Source: Helicobacter baculiformis
GTDB taxonomy: Bacteria > Campylobacterota > Campylobacteria > Campylobacterales > Helicobacteraceae
Direction of reading: 5' to 3'
Length of the DNA stretch: 64,000 nt
NCBI RefSeq assembly: GCF_900197685.1
Contig: NZ_FZMF01000013.1
Span: 82,033 to 146,032 of the forward strand
The position numbers and the translations under genes were made by a program. This document shows positions 34,169 through 44,260 of this stretch, piece by piece; the stretch's first letter is position 1, and every line of letters starts with the position of its first letter. Below the pieces are notes generated by a model. That model saw nothing but the letters and a program-made list of their open reading frames with translations. It was not told the DNA's origin and did not search any database.

Positions 34169-36031
34169 CTATCTCCAAAAACTCAAAATCGCCAACACCA
34201 GCATGACCAACACGCCAAAGCCCATCCACCTCAAAGCCGCGCTCAAATTGCCACTTTGCATGGGCACTAAAATTTGAGCCAAGAGGGAGGGGATTTTAGC
34301 CAGCGCGTCGATGGCGACATCTAGCGCGCGTACTTCTAGCTTGCGCCATAGAAATTTACCCATGCGCAAAAAGCCTTGCGCTAGCAGGGCATAGAGTTGG
34401 GGAATGTAGTATTGGTTGTAGAGGAGTTTGTACAAAAAGCCATGATCTTGTTTGCAGATCATCCCCCGTTGGTATTTTTTCACCCCATAGGCGATGGCGA
34501 GCAACACGAGCCCTGTAGTGAGCGCGAGTAAAAGCCATGTGGGCACGGGGTAATCTAAAAAGGAGGGCACATGGATAGCGTTGCGCACAAATCCAAAAAA
34601 GGGGTGTTCTGCAAAGCCAGCGATGATGGCTAAGAGCACAAGAGGGCTCATCGCCACTAACATAAATTTGGGGGCTTCATGGGGGTGCTCAAGGCTGTGT
34701 ACTTTGGGCGCAAAAAAGACCAACATCAAGAGCCTAACGCTATAAAAGGCGGTGAAGAGTGCCCCGATGAGTAAAGCTAAAAAGAGTCCATGATGTCCCG
34801 TGCCAAACGCCACTTCTAAAATCTTATCCTTAGAGAAAAAGCCCGCAAAGGGGTAGATCCCACATAGTGCCACAGAGGCAATGGTCATAAAGATCGCGCT
34901 CCATTTCAAGGGCTTGTAAAGCCCGCCCATTTTGCTGATGTCTAGTTCATCGTGCATGGCATGCATCACATTGCCCGCCCCCAAGAACAAAAGGGCTTTA
35001 AAAAAGGCATGGGTGAAGAGGTGGAAGAGCGCAACCCAGTAAGCCCCCAACCCGGCCGCTACAAACATATAACCCAGTTGGGAAAGCGTGGAGTAGGCGA
35101 TGATGCGCTTTAAATCCTTATTAACTAAAGCCATGCTTGCCCCAAAGAGGGCGACAAACGCCCCCAAACACGCGATGGCATAACCCAATTCAGGCACAAG
35201 GGCATAGAGTGGGTGGGCGCGCACCAGCAAATACACCCCCGCTGTAACCATCGTGGCGGCATGGATTAGCGCGGATACGGGCGTAGGTCCCTCCATCGCG
35301 TTGGCTAGCCATGTGTGCAAGGGGAATTGCGCGCTCTTGCCCATCGCGCCCACAAATAAAAGCGCGCCCATACCTAGCAACATTCTATGATCCACGCCCT
35401 GGATATTGGCAAAGATCACCTCATATTGCAACGAGCCAAAAGCCCAATAAAGCCATAAAATGCCTAGCAACATGCCCAAATCGGCGATGCGATTCATCAC
35501 AAAGGCTTCAATGGAGGCGCTATTGGCACTTGCCTTGTGATACCAAAACCCAATGAGCAGGTAGGAACACAAGCCCACCCCCTCCCAGCCCACAAAGAGC
35601 CCCAAAAAGTTATCGCTCAACACCAAAAAGAGCATAGAAAAGACAAAGCCAGAGAGATAGCTAAAATAGCGGTTATAGCCCTTGTCTTCTAGCATGTAAC
35701 CAATGGAATAAACATGTACTAGAAAAGAGACAAAGGTTACAACCACAATCATCACCGCACCAATGGGATCGAGCATGAAAGAAAAACCGACTTTAAACCC
35801 CCCTACAGCGATCCAATCAAAGAGATAGACATGATATAAGGTGTGATCAAAGAACACCCCCTTAGCAAGCACTAACGCGCTAATAAATGTCCCCGCTAAG
35901 AGTGCAGAATTGAGCACCCCTACATGCACGGATTTAGAACAACCCCCCAGCAAGCCCGCATAGAGCGCACCTAGCAGGGGTAAAAACAGCACCGCGCCCA
36001 GCAAGACTTGCGCACAATGGACCTCTAACAT
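34169..36031 (-). CDS. nuoL: NADH-quinone oxidoreductase subunit L
   Basis: The 620-aa, largest antiporter-like subunit of complex I has about sixteen helices, including the C-terminal anchor after the amphipathic lateral helix. Characteristic patches are FVGWEGVGLCSYLLIGFWYH (helix 5 Glu), GAMGKSAQFPLHTWLANAME, TPVSALIHAATMVTAGVYLL and KRIIAYSTLSQLGYMFVAAG. FAGFFSKDKILEVAF is the helix 12 break. It sits 2 bp after nuoK. The length is as expected (about 610-620 aa in Helicobacter). Confidence 0.97.
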   Translation of the reverse strand: MLEVHCAQVLLGAVLFLPLLGALYAGLLGGCSKSVHVGVLNSALLAGTFISALVLAKGVFFDHTLYHVYLFDWIAVGGFKVGFSFMLDPIGAVMIVVVTFVSFLVHVYSIGYMLEDKGYNRYFSYLSGFVFSMLFLVLSDNFLGLFVGWEGVGLCSYLLIGFWYHKASANSASIEAFVMNRIADLGMLLGILWLYWAFGSLQYEVIFANIQGVDHRMLLGMGALLFVGAMGKSAQFPLHTWLANAMEGPTPVSALIHAATMVTAGVYLLVRAHPLYALVPELGYAIACLGAFVALFGASMALVNKDLKRIIAYSTLSQLGYMFVAAGLGAYWVALFHLFTHAFFKALLFLGAGNVMHAMHDELDISKMGGLYKPLKWSAIFMTIASVALCGIYPFAGFFSKDKILEVAFGTGHHGLFLALLIGALFTAFYSVRLLMLVFFAPKVHSLEHPHEAPKFMLVAMSPLVLLAIIAGFAEHPFFGFVRNAIHVPSFLDYPVPTWLLLALTTGLVLLAIAYGVKKYQRGMICKQDHGFLYKLLYNQYYIPQLYALLAQGFLRMGKFLWRKLEVRALDVAIDALAKIPSLLAQILVPMQSGNLSAALRWMGFGVLVMLVLAILSFWR

Positions 36032-36033
36032 GC

Positions 36034-36336
36034 CTAGCCTTTCATGCGATTTAGGGTGTCAATGTCTAGGCTCTTGTGCTTTTTAAACCAGAGGATCACC
36101 AGCCCCAAGCCTACCGCCACCTCGCCCGCAGCAATGGCGATCATAAACAACGCCACAATTTGCCCATTGATGTCCTGCAAAGAGTGCCCGATCGCCACAA
36201 ACGCGACATTGATCGCATTGAGCATGATCTCTGTAGAAAAAAAGAGCATCAAAATATTCTTACGGCGCAACATGCCCGCCAAACCGACACAAAAGAGCAG
36301 AGCCGCAAATACCAAATAATGGGGCAGACCAATCAC
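36034..36336 (-). CDS. nuoK: NADH-quinone oxidoreductase subunit K
   Basis: The 100-aa subunit has three membrane helices (residues 1-22, 28-52 and 60-85). The two conserved intramembrane Glu residues are in LFFSTEIMLNAINVAFVA and AIAAGEVAVGLGLVILWF. It belongs to the proton path linking the quinone site to the antiporter subunits. Its ATG overlaps nuoJ by 4 bp. Confidence 0.96.
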   Translation of the reverse strand: MIGLPHYLVFAALLFCVGLAGMLRRKNILMLFFSTEIMLNAINVAFVAIGHSLQDINGQIVALFMIAIAAGEVAVGLGLVILWFKKHKSLDIDTLNRMKG

Positions 36337-36875
36337 GCGTTCTCCTTTGAGGGAGGGGTAAAATGACTCTTGTATAGAGCAGTGGCAACGCCTCCCACCA
36401 ACGCGGCTAAGAGCATCAAGCCGCCCACTTCAAAGGCGAGCAAGTACTTGCTAAAGAGGGCGTAACCAACCAACTTCGTGTTAGAAACAGCGCTAGGGGC
36501 GTTGTTGAGCGCGTCCTTGAGAAAAGAAGCGTACTGCCCTACAAAGGGTGCGCCCAAAACAAACACCAGTACCACCGCCATACACACCCCCAAGAACACC
36601 ACCACCTTAGGCGCATGCGCGCGTTCGATCACCTCTTCAGAGGCGTTGAAAAACATCATCCCAAAGGCATACATCACAATCACCGCCCCCACATAGACGA
36701 TGATCTGCACCACGCCCAAAAACTCCGCATCCAGCAGAAAGAAAAACGCCGCGATGAAAACCATCGCGCTCGCTAGCGCGCTCATCGCATACAAGATATT
36801 TTTTGTGGTGATCACCACCAAAGCCATGCCCAAGGTGAGTACGGCAAAGAAATAAAAGGCGATGGTTTCAAACAT
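36333..36875 (-). CDS. nuoJ: NADH-quinone oxidoreductase subunit J
   Basis: The 180-aa membrane subunit has five helices. The pi-bulge helix 3 is recognisable in [20 protein letters not shown] followed by MYAFGMMFF, with the conserved Tyr, Gly and Val. The start overlaps nuoI by 8 bp and the end overlaps nuoK by 4 bp. It forms part of the membrane arm that connects the quinone reaction to proton pumping. Confidence 0.95.
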   Translation of the reverse strand: MFETIAFYFFAVLTLGMALVVITTKNILYAMSALASAMVFIAAFFFLLDAEFLGVVQIIVYVGAVIVMYAFGMMFFNASEEVIERAHAPKVVVFLGVCMAVVLVFVLGAPFVGQYASFLKDALNNAPSAVSNTKLVGYALFSKYLLAFEVGGLMLLAALVGGVATALYKSHFTPPSKENA

Positions 36876-37524
36876 GGGCTTTTTCCTCTTCCTTCACCTC
36901 TTCTTTGGCTTGGGGGGTGTCTTCTTTAGGATCATCTTTGGCGTAATCTAGGGGGGTTTGTTGCAAACGCGTGTGCGCATCTAGGCTAGGCGCGCCAAAA
37001 CCGGCAAATTCTACATGGCTGTGATCGCGCGCGCTCTGCACATCGGTTAAAAACTCTGCCTTGCCCCCAAATTGGGAGCGTTGCACACTGCTATTTTCAA
37101 AGCGTTGCCCCATCACGATAGCTAGTTCAGGACACACCTCCGCACACAGCCCGCAATAAATACAACGCCCTAAATTGATGGTGTAGCTATCAATGTGTTT
37201 GCGCTCGTCTGCGCCCTTGTGGGTGATAATTCTAATGCAATTACTGGTGCAAATTTTTTCGCACAACCCACACCCGATACAGCGTTCAGAGCCCGATTCT
37301 AAAAGTCTTTGGAGGTGATGTACGGCGCGATAACGCGGGCTTAAGGGCAAAACCTCCATAGGGTAGTGGATCGTAACATCCTTGCTAAAAAACTCTTTAA
37401 TGGTGAGCCCCAAGCCCTTGAAGAGATCCAGCCCAAAGGTGGATTTGAGCGTGCCTAAGAACTTTTGGGGGGTGGTCGCAGGCTTGGGTTCTTGGGCGAT
37501 CCATTTGTAGCGTTGTTGCGCCAT
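36868..37524 (-). CDS. nuoI: NADH-quinone oxidoreductase subunit I (two 4Fe-4S clusters)
   Basis: The 218-aa peripheral subunit carries clusters N6a and N6b in the ferredoxin-like motifs [16 protein letters not shown] and [16 protein letters not shown]. It passes electrons from NuoG to NuoB. The N-terminal 70 residues hold an amphipathic helix that docks on the membrane arm, and the C-terminal 60 residues are a charged Glu/Lys/Pro extension ([20 protein letters not shown]). AAGGAG before the ATG is a strong ribosome site; the gene starts 9 bp after nuoH. Confidence 0.95.
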   Translation of the reverse strand: MAQQRYKWIAQEPKPATTPQKFLGTLKSTFGLDLFKGLGLTIKEFFSKDVTIHYPMEVLPLSPRYRAVHHLQRLLESGSERCIGCGLCEKICTSNCIRIITHKGADERKHIDSYTINLGRCIYCGLCAEVCPELAIVMGQRFENSSVQRSQFGGKAEFLTDVQSARDHSHVEFAGFGAPSLDAHTRLQQTPLDYAKDDPKEDTPQAKEEVKEEEKAHV

Positions 37525-37533
37525 ACTTTCTCC

Positions 37534-38523
37534 TTAGATTAAGATGACAAGTCCGGTGATCAAGATATTGACCAAGGACAAGGGCAACATGATCTTCCAA
37601 CACAAGCGCATGAGTTGATCGGGGCGCACATGCGGGAAGGTGGCGCGTGCCCACATCGCCAAAAACACAAAGAAACAGACTTTAAGCAAGATCGCCACCC
37701 CCCCGGGGATAAAGCCTAGGGGATTATATCCCCCAAAGAAGATCAAAGAGATCACAAAGCAAAAGGCAAAGAGGTGGGCGTATTCAGCTAAGAAAAACAT
37801 CCCCCATCTGAGCCCGCTATACTCGGTGCAAAACCCCGCCACAATCTCGGCTTCATGTTCTAATAAGTCAAAGGGGGTGCGATTCAACTCGGCATAACTA
37901 GCCACCAAGAACAAGAAAAAGGCTAGGGGTTGTTTGAACACCAGCCAATGCAAGATCCCCCCAGACTGGTAATTGTTGATCTCAATCAAAGAGAGCGAAC
38001 CTACCACCATGATCGGGGCTAAGATTGTCAGAGTGCTCACCACTTCAAAGCTCAACAACTGGATGGCTGCGCGCGCCGATCCGATCAAAGAATACTTGCT
38101 ATTAGAAGCCAAACCCGCGAGCAAGGGCGCGTAAATCCCCGCCGCGCCCACGGCTAAAAAGAAGAGCAAGCCGACATTGATGTCTGAAATGATGGGCTTG
38201 ATGGTGTGCCCAAAGAGGGTGAAATCCCCAAAAAAGGGGATGGGTGCCATAGAGACAAAGGCGCTCACCATCGCGATCACGGGCGCAACTGCAAAGATGA
38301 GGCGGTTGGCGTGTTGGGGGATCACATCCTCTTTACAAAAGAGTTTGATCGCATCGGCAATCACTTGCAAGAGCCCAAAGGGTCCTACATAGGTTGGCCC
38401 TAAGCGGCGTTGAAAGATGGCTAAAACCTTGCGCTCCAAATAGGTGGCAAACGCGCCCAAGCCTGCAAACACCAACACCACCACTAAAATTTTGACACAG
38501 GTTTCTAGGATCTCTACACTCAT
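37534..38523 (-). CDS. nuoH: NADH-quinone oxidoreductase subunit H
   Basis: The 329-aa membrane subunit forms most of the quinone chamber and has eight to nine helices. Conserved sequence includes LERKVLAIFQRRLGPTYVGP with GLLQVIADAIKLFCKED (cytoplasmic loop 1) and ELNRTPFDLLEHEAEIVAGF (quinone-site loop). FLAEYAHLFAFC follows. It overlaps the end of nuoG by 4 bp (ATGA). It sits in the inner membrane next to NuoB and NuoD. Confidence 0.97.
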   Translation of the reverse strand: MSVEILETCVKILVVVLVFAGLGAFATYLERKVLAIFQRRLGPTYVGPFGLLQVIADAIKLFCKEDVIPQHANRLIFAVAPVIAMVSAFVSMAPIPFFGDFTLFGHTIKPIISDINVGLLFFLAVGAAGIYAPLLAGLASNSKYSLIGSARAAIQLLSFEVVSTLTILAPIMVVGSLSLIEINNYQSGGILHWLVFKQPLAFFLFLVASYAELNRTPFDLLEHEAEIVAGFCTEYSGLRWGMFFLAEYAHLFAFCFVISLIFFGGYNPLGFIPGGVAILLKVCFFVFLAMWARATFPHVRPDQLMRLCWKIMLPLSLVNILITGLVILI

Positions 38524-40811
38524 ACGCGCTCCAACTCTAGGGTGCTAAATAGCCCTTGGGCGAAGATCCCCTGTGTGTCTAAATTAGGACTCACCATGAA
38601 AATCTCTTGTTCTAGGCTGTGATCCACATAAATCGCCCCCTCTAAATGCAAATCGCCCTTTTTCAGACGCACGCAAGCCCCCTCCTCTAGCCCTAACTTC
38701 TCTAGGTGCGCTGCAGAAACATAAACCCCCGCCTTGAGTTGCAGATTAGCGCTTTGCAAAGTGGGCGTACCAAACTGGGTTTCGGGGTATTTGCAATAGG
38801 CGTTAAACTCGCTAGGCAAGATCGCTTGGATGGGCGCGCTGGGGGGTTCTTGTGTCGCATAGAGGGGGGGGTTGAGTTTATAGCCCCTGTGGTTGCACTT
38901 GTCATTACTATAGAAATTTTTGAGGGTGTCATAGGCGATGGGTTGGTAGCCCTTCTCTTGGGGGAGCATGTGGGTATAATCTACCAAGCTCTCCCCCACA
39001 CAGCCAAAATACTGGGCGATGTCGCTTAGATCAAAGCCTTCAAAGCGCAGGGCGGGTCTGATGGGCAACAAACGCCCCTCAAAATTGGTCAGACTCGCCT
39101 CTAGTTGGTTGAAGCTAGGCAAGATGAAATCTACTCTGTGCGCGCCCTTGTTGTCGCAATCTAAAGTGTAATCCCCCTTGGTGCGAATCCCCACACTAGG
39201 AGACTCCATGGTGGGTGTATCCAAAGTGCAAATAGAGGCGATGCCTAAAGCATTCGTGCTAGGGGGCACTAAGATCACCGGGCAACGCGCGCTGAGTGTT
39301 TTTAAAAGTGAGGCGATGTTGGAGGCTTTAGGGTGGGTGTAGAGTTCTTGCCCGGCGATGAGCACAATCTTAGAGGCTTTAGCGATCAAGGCTTGCATTT
39401 TTTCAAAATCGCCCAAAGCCAGCCCAATGGATTCTAGCATGGTGTAGTGAGGTTTTTCGCCCTCGCTCAAACTCTCTAAGAGGGGTTGTAAGCTGGGGTG
39501 TTCTAGCCCCAAAGCGTGCAAAAACGCCCCTAGCACAATCTCTTCGGCATGGGGGGCGTGGGTGAGGGACAACACAGCGCGGCTCATTTTGGTGATCGCC
39601 TTGTCCTTGATGGGGTGGGCGTAAATGAGCGCGCTCCCCTTATTGACCTTGAGCGCGTTGGCGATGGCGTATTTCATCAAGGGGTTTTCTGTGCGGATCT
39701 TAGATCCCAAAGTCAAAATAAGGTTGGCGTGTTTGATGTCTTCTAGATCGCCAAAGGCACTTGGCTGGAGGATATTTAAAAAATTTTGAAACGCGCGCAC
39801 CTCTTCATTAATAAGTTTAAAGCCTAGCTTTTGGCGCAAGTGCTCTACCAAATAAGCCTCTTCATTGCTCGCATCTCCCCCGATATACACCACCTTAGCC
39901 TCTTGGAGTTTTTGTACGGCTTGCTCAATGTGCGCGCTCCCCTTAGGGCTTGCATGCACATCAAAGGCAAAACGCCCCGCGCCACAGATGGGGTTATGGT
40001 AAAAGTCATTGCCCACCCGAAAGATTTTGAGATCATCGCCCAAAGTGTCAAAATGGCGCACTTCATAGCTGATGAAGCATCCGGCAGCACAATGCGCGCA
40101 GGTGGAGTCAATGCGTTTGAGCTCCCACGCATTCGCGCTATAGCTAAAATCTTTATAGACAATCGCGCCCACCGGGCACACCGCGATACACTCCCCGCAA
40201 TCAAAACAAGGCGTATCCCCCACAAAGCCAATCATCCCCTTTTGTTTGCGACTCCACACACTAAAAGGATCTTTGGGCATGCTGGCTTTGAATTTGTCTG
40301 GGGCGTGCAGATCCGCCTTCAGCGCCTTTAAATTGCTATCCCCGATATTATCGCTACAAGTGGTTACGCAACGCTCACACATGATACACAAATTAGGGTC
40401 ATAAGAAGCCTGTGCCCAAAAGGCAAAGGGTTTTAGATTATCGCGCACGGCAAAGGGCTGGGTTTCTACCTGCATGCGCATGGTCATATCCTGCAACTCG
40501 CATTCCCCACTCTTATCGCACACCCCACACTCTAAAGGGTGATTGACATCATAGGTTTGCATGATCATCTTGCGCTCGGCTACAATTTCTTTAGTATTGG
40601 TGCATACATGCGTGTTGGGCTTGGCTTTGGTGTTGCAACCATAAACGCGTTTGCCATCCACCTCCACCATGCACATCTTGCACGCCACGGTGGGGGAGCA
40701 CCCGCTCAAATAGCAAATGGCAGGGATATACACCCCCGCACTTCTAGCGGCTTCTAAGATCGTCTGCCCTTCTTGAAATGCAATTTCTTGCCCATCAATA
40801 TTAAAAACCAT
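38520..40811 (-). CDS. nuoG: NADH-quinone oxidoreductase subunit G
   Basis: The 763-aa iron-sulfur subunit begins with a 2Fe-2S ferredoxin domain (AICYLSGCSPTVACKMCMVE, fourth Cys in YGCNTK). The His/Cys-ligated cluster motif HPLECGVCDKSGEC and two 4Fe-4S motifs (CIMCERCVTTCSDNIG, CFDCGECIAVCPVGAI) follow. A further Cys set near residue 230 (CAHCAAGC...CGAG) fits cluster N7. A molybdopterin-like domain fills the rest. The ATG at 40811 shares one base with the stop of the preceding small gene (TGATG), with a G-rich ribosome site. In complexes with NuoF it takes electrons from it; here the NuoF gene is absent from the operon. Confidence 0.95.
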   Translation of the reverse strand: MVFNIDGQEIAFQEGQTILEAARSAGVYIPAICYLSGCSPTVACKMCMVEVDGKRVYGCNTKAKPNTHVCTNTKEIVAERKMIMQTYDVNHPLECGVCDKSGECELQDMTMRMQVETQPFAVRDNLKPFAFWAQASYDPNLCIMCERCVTTCSDNIGDSNLKALKADLHAPDKFKASMPKDPFSVWSRKQKGMIGFVGDTPCFDCGECIAVCPVGAIVYKDFSYSANAWELKRIDSTCAHCAAGCFISYEVRHFDTLGDDLKIFRVGNDFYHNPICGAGRFAFDVHASPKGSAHIEQAVQKLQEAKVVYIGGDASNEEAYLVEHLRQKLGFKLINEEVRAFQNFLNILQPSAFGDLEDIKHANLILTLGSKIRTENPLMKYAIANALKVNKGSALIYAHPIKDKAITKMSRAVLSLTHAPHAEEIVLGAFLHALGLEHPSLQPLLESLSEGEKPHYTMLESIGLALGDFEKMQALIAKASKIVLIAGQELYTHPKASNIASLLKTLSARCPVILVPPSTNALGIASICTLDTPTMESPSVGIRTKGDYTLDCDNKGAHRVDFILPSFNQLEASLTNFEGRLLPIRPALRFEGFDLSDIAQYFGCVGESLVDYTHMLPQEKGYQPIAYDTLKNFYSNDKCNHRGYKLNPPLYATQEPPSAPIQAILPSEFNAYCKYPETQFGTPTLQSANLQLKAGVYVSAAHLEKLGLEEGACVRLKKGDLHLEGAIYVDHSLEQEIFMVSPNLDTQGIFAQGLFSTLELERV

Positions 40812-41053
40812 CAAGCCCCCTTTTTGACCACCAAGGTCCAATCCACACGATTAAAACGCAACGAATTCATCAAGGTATCCCCCCTCGCCTTGACAAATTC
40901 TGCGCTCTGCTCCACTAGATCAAAATCCACCACCTCCACCATGAAAATCACCACCTCGCCCGCGCTCACACTGCTATCTAAGATCTCTCCCAAGCGTTTT
41001 AACACCGCTTGGTTGGGTTCATCTCTCAAATGGCGCAAGTCAAAACGCCTCAT
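40811..41053 (-). CDS. Small NuoE-position protein of complex I operon
   Basis: An 80-aa protein beginning [20 protein letters not shown], with [17 protein letters not shown] at the end. It lies exactly where nuoE would be, overlapping nuoD by 4 bp and nuoG by 1 bp. It has none of the four Cys ligands of NuoE, so it cannot hold that 2Fe-2S cluster. H. pylori has a protein of the same size and place (HP1264, from memory), thought to help connect complex I to a non-NADH donor such as flavodoxin. The function is inference from position. Confidence 0.75.
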   Translation of the reverse strand: MRRFDLRHLRDEPNQAVLKRLGEILDSSVSAGEVVIFMVEVVDFDLVEQSAEFVKARGDTLMNSLRFNRVDWTLVVKKGA

Positions 41054-42279
41054 CGATCCACCTCCCCAAAGACGGCGTTGCTCGATCCAATAATCGTAAC
41101 CGCGTCCGCCAAATACTGCCCCACAAGCACATCTTGCAACGATCCAATATGAAAGAAGCTCGGAGCGCGGATTTTTAAGCGGTAAGCATAGGGCTGCCCT
41201 TCAGAGTGGATAAAAAAGCCCAGCTCGCCCTTGGGCGATTCGGTGGGCGCATACACCTCGCCCCTAGGGGGGCGCATGCCCTGGGTTACCAGCACGAAGT
41301 GTTGCATCAAGGCATAGTTTTGCGTCATGATGTCTTCTTTGGGTGCAGAGATGTAGTCGGGGGCTTTAGCCATGATGGGCGTATCTGTGGGCGCATACAT
41401 GGGGATGAGCTGTTCTAAAATGCGCAAAGATTGCTCAATTTCATACATGTAGAGCAAGTAGCGATCGTAAGAATCCCCATTAGAACCCACTGGGATATCA
41501 AAATCCAATTCGGGGTAGAGCTCATAGGGCTCTTCTTTGCGCACATCATAGGCAATCCCGGTGGCGCGCAACATGATCCCACTAGCCCCCCATGATTTTG
41601 CCATCTCTTGGGTGAGAGTGCCCACATTCTCTAGGCGCGCGCGCCAAATGCGGTTGCTATCTAGTAGCCCGCTGATGAGCTTGTGGGTGGCGCGCACCTC
41701 CTTGATGAAGCCTTGCAAACTCTCACACCAGTTTGGGGGCAAATCCATCGGCACGCCCCCGATGCGGATAGCGTTGTGTGTGAGCCGCGCCCCACAATAA
41801 TCCTCCATCAAATCTAACCCGTATTCGCGCGTCTTAAAACAATAGAGAAACACCGACATCGCGCCCACATCTAAGGCATGCACGCTCAAGAAAAAAACAT
41901 GGGAGATGACGCGGTTGAGCTCTAAAAGCATGGTGCGAATCACTTGCGCGCGTCTAGGGATTTCTAGCCCGATGAGTTTTTCTACCGCATAGGCATAGGC
42001 GTAGTTATTGCTTGTAGAAGAGGTGTAATCTAGGCGATCTGTGGTGGGCATGTATTCATTATAGGTCATGTTTTCGCCCAGCTTTTCGCACCCGCGGTGC
42101 AAATACCCGATCTCTGGAGTGGCTTTGGTGATCTTCTCCCCGTCTAACTCCAAGATCAAACGCAGTTGCCCATGCGAAGAGGGGTGCTGGGGGCCAAAAT
42201 TGACCACCATTTTATTGCCATCTTGCTCAAAGAGCACATTTTCAAATTGGGGTTTGAGTTTGGTAAAAATCTGTGCCAT
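41050..42279 (-). CDS. nuoD: NADH-quinone oxidoreductase subunit D
   Basis: The 409-aa subunit forms the quinone-binding pocket with NuoB. Family marks are [20 protein letters not shown] (quinone-site His), [45 protein letters not shown] and [16 protein letters not shown]. The C-terminus [18 protein letters not shown] is typical. The ATG shares a base with the nuoC stop (TAATG). It acts in the peripheral arm near the membrane. Confidence 0.97.
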   Translation of the reverse strand: MAQIFTKLKPQFENVLFEQDGNKMVVNFGPQHPSSHGQLRLILELDGEKITKATPEIGYLHRGCEKLGENMTYNEYMPTTDRLDYTSSTSNNYAYAYAVEKLIGLEIPRRAQVIRTMLLELNRVISHVFFLSVHALDVGAMSVFLYCFKTREYGLDLMEDYCGARLTHNAIRIGGVPMDLPPNWCESLQGFIKEVRATHKLISGLLDSNRIWRARLENVGTLTQEMAKSWGASGIMLRATGIAYDVRKEEPYELYPELDFDIPVGSNGDSYDRYLLYMYEIEQSLRILEQLIPMYAPTDTPIMAKAPDYISAPKEDIMTQNYALMQHFVLVTQGMRPPRGEVYAPTESPKGELGFFIHSEGQPYAYRLKIRAPSFFHIGSLQDVLVGQYLADAVTIIGSSNAVFGEVDR

Positions 42280-43076
42280 TAGGGTCGCTCTTTGAGTTCT
42301 GTGGGCGCGTCAGTGTGTAGGTCTTTGACAAATAAGGACTTTTGAAAGGCGTGCTTACCCGGATTGTCTTTGGCAACCAAGCCCTTAGCTTGTTCATGCC
42401 CCACTTTTGAGAAGTTGAAGGTATCCTTCTCATCTACGCGCGCGCTATCGCGCTGTTCAGGTCCGATAATCTCGCGATACTCCTTACCAAAAATCTTATC
42501 CACTTCATACCATGCGGCGTGCTCATCTCCCTTAAGTGGGTAGGACTTCAACAAAGGATGCCCCACCCAATCTTCTGGCATCAAAATACGGCGCAAATAA
42601 GGGTGGTTTTCAAAGACAATCCCAAACATGTCATAAGCCTCGCGCTCGCTCCACAGCGCGGAGCTAAAAAGGTGGCTTAAGGACTCCACGCTCTCTTGCG
42701 CGCCCAAGACGCATTTCACGCGCACGCGCCGCTTGTCTGCAAAATTGGGCAAGTAAGAGACAAATTGATAAAAGAGTTCGAATTGATTGCGCTGTTCTAA
42801 AAAGTCAATGGCACTCATCTCGCTCAAAGTGCTATAGCCCACCTTTTTAAGCACAGCAGCAACCCCTGCCACCTCCTGCTTTGCTACCCAAAAGACTGCG
42901 CAATTAAGCTCAATATAGCACTCTAAGACTTTGTGATTGTAGCTTAAATGATTGTAGATGACCTCATAGGGTGTGCCCACGATGGGAGATTTAGCGGTGG
43001 GCTTGATGACATGGAATCGATCGGAGTAATGTACCTGTTTTTGCACATTGGCATTGGGGCGTTGTTTTCTAACCAT
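42279..43076 (-). CDS. nuoC: NADH-quinone oxidoreductase subunit C
   Basis: A 265-aa 30-kDa-type subunit. The NuoC signature is in [20 protein letters not shown] followed by [20 protein letters not shown]. The N-terminal 50 residues are basic and the last 60 residues are an extension beyond the core domain, found also in Helicobacter relatives as I recall. The ATG at 43076 has AAGGAG 5 nt upstream and overlaps nuoB by 8 bp; the longer TTG frame to 43091 is not needed. Confidence 0.94.
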   Translation of the reverse strand: MVRKQRPNANVQKQVHYSDRFHVIKPTAKSPIVGTPYEVIYNHLSYNHKVLECYIELNCAVFWVAKQEVAGVAAVLKKVGYSTLSEMSAIDFLEQRNQFELFYQFVSYLPNFADKRRVRVKCVLGAQESVESLSHLFSSALWSEREAYDMFGIVFENHPYLRRILMPEDWVGHPLLKSYPLKGDEHAAWYEVDKIFGKEYREIIGPEQRDSARVDEKDTFNFSKVGHEQAKGLVAKDNPGKHAFQKSLFVKDLHTDAPTELKERP

Positions 43077-43593
43077 GCGTGCTCCTTGCAAGGCTTTTGC
43101 GCGGGTCGGTTTTGATCGCCTTAGCGCGGCGGATCTTATCTTGCAACACCATTAGGGCGTATTGCAAGGTCTCGGGGCGGGGGGCACAACCGGGCAAATA
43201 AATATCGACCGGAATGACGCGATCCACCCCCTGCACCGTGGCATAGGTGTTGAACATCCCCCCCGTGTTGGCGCATGAGCCCATAGAAATGACCCATTTG
43301 GGTTCGGGCATTTGATCGTAAAGGCGGCGGGTGAACTCGGCGTGTTTTTTGGTGAGCGTGCCCGCAATGATCATCACATCAGATTGTCTAGGCGAGGCTC
43401 TAAAGATGGTCCCAAAGCGATCAAAATCAAAGCGCGAACCCCCCGTAGCCATCATCTCGATCGCACAACAAGCTAGCCCATAGGTAAGAGGCCAAAGCGA
43501 ATTGCTGCGCCCCCAGTTGAGCAGGTGATCTAAAGTGGTGAGTGCGATGGGAAGCCCGTTATTTTTGAGATAATTCACTGCATGCTGTGCCAT
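43069..43593 (-). CDS. nuoB: NADH-quinone oxidoreductase subunit B (cluster N2)
   Basis: The 174-aa subunit carries the terminal 4Fe-4S cluster N2. The tandem Cys is in [20 protein letters not shown], the third in [12 protein letters not shown] and the fourth in [12 protein letters not shown]. It hands electrons to quinone at the NuoB/NuoD interface. Its ATG lies within the end of nuoA (19-bp overlap), preceded by GGAG. Confidence 0.97.
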   Translation of the reverse strand: MAQHAVNYLKNNGLPIALTTLDHLLNWGRSNSLWPLTYGLACCAIEMMATGGSRFDFDRFGTIFRASPRQSDVMIIAGTLTKKHAEFTRRLYDQMPEPKWVISMGSCANTGGMFNTYATVQGVDRVIPVDIYLPGCAPRPETLQYALMVLQDKIRRAKAIKTDPRKSLARSTHG

Positions 43594-43970
43594 TCTAGCG
43601 CTCCTCTCTTTAAAGCATAGACAAAGCCAATGCCCAGTAAGGCGATGAAACTGAGCATCTCCATAAAGCCAAATAGCCCTAAGTCCTTAAAATCCAACGC
43701 CCATGGGAACATGAACACAATTTCTACATCAAAGAGAATGAAGAGCATCGCCATGACATAGAACTGGTGGCTGACGCGGTTTTGTTGTTTGAGGGCTAGG
43801 GGTCCACACTCGTAAGCGGACAGCTTAAGCTTTTCATTCTTGCGTTGCGCCATCAAGCGGCTAAGATAGCGTTGGATTTTTAAAGTCCAGTTGAACACCA
43901 CAAAGCTAAAGACCAAGAGAACAAACACCCCAAAGTAAGGATGTTCTACCACGCCATTTGCTCCCACCAC
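43575..43970 (-). CDS. nuoA: NADH-quinone oxidoreductase subunit A, first gene of the operon
   Basis: The 131-aa subunit has three membrane helices (about 10-30, 65-85 and 95-117) and the conserved loop [14 protein letters not shown], whose Glu-Cys lies near the quinone site. [20 protein letters not shown] is typical of NuoA. The start is GTG at 43970 or the GTG one codon later, after GGGAGCTA. It heads the transcript nuoA through manB, about 16.5 kb. The promoter lies upstream in 43971-44050, but I see no clear -10 box. Confidence 0.94.
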   Translation of the reverse strand: MVGANGVVEHPYFGVFVLLVFSFVVFNWTLKIQRYLSRLMAQRKNEKLKLSAYECGPLALKQQNRVSHQFYVMAMLFILFDVEIVFMFPWALDFKDLGLFGFMEMLSFIALLGIGFVYALKRGALEWHSMQ

Positions 43971-44260
43971 TAGCTCCCTATTGTAATCTGAACGAGGTAT
44001 TAAAGCATAATTTCATTAAATGGAAACTTTGATAAGGCGGGGATTGAGTAGATGAGAGTCGGATAACGCACATCTTATACTTGTAGATATTAATGGAAAA
44101 TCAACTCATGATATCTGCCCTTTGCCTTAACCCAATGTCCGCGCATCCGTTGATAGTTTATGGTGGTGGCGTGATTGTCCCTCGTGAAAAGCGCTACAGA
44201 CGCGGTAGTAGAGTATATTTTGGCTATACTTGTAACTTAAAATTGAACTCAGGAGTTTTT
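43971..44260. other. Divergent intergenic region between nuoA and a lipoprotein gene
   Basis: About 290 bp carrying the nuoA promoter (reverse) and the lipoprotein promoter (forward). The decamer TATACTTGTA occurs twice, at 44076-44085 and 44225-44234. The second is in extended -10 context (TGGCTATACT) and suits the lipoprotein gene. The frame from 44093 is open into the lipoprotein but lacks a ribosome site. No riboswitch or RNA gene is recognised. Confidence 0.45.
44225..44230 (+). promoter_or_regulatory. -10 box of the lipoprotein gene
   Basis: TATACT with an upstream TGG extension, predicting a start near 44237. The ribosome site AGGAG (44251-44255) and the ATG at 44261 follow. Confidence 0.5.

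Noticed and set aside
44093..44260. 56-residue N-terminal extension of the lipoprotein
   Set aside because: There is no ribosome site at 44093, and the extension would precede a perfect lipoprotein signal peptide. The AGGAG-preceded ATG at 44261 is the start, and a -10 box lies inside the extension.
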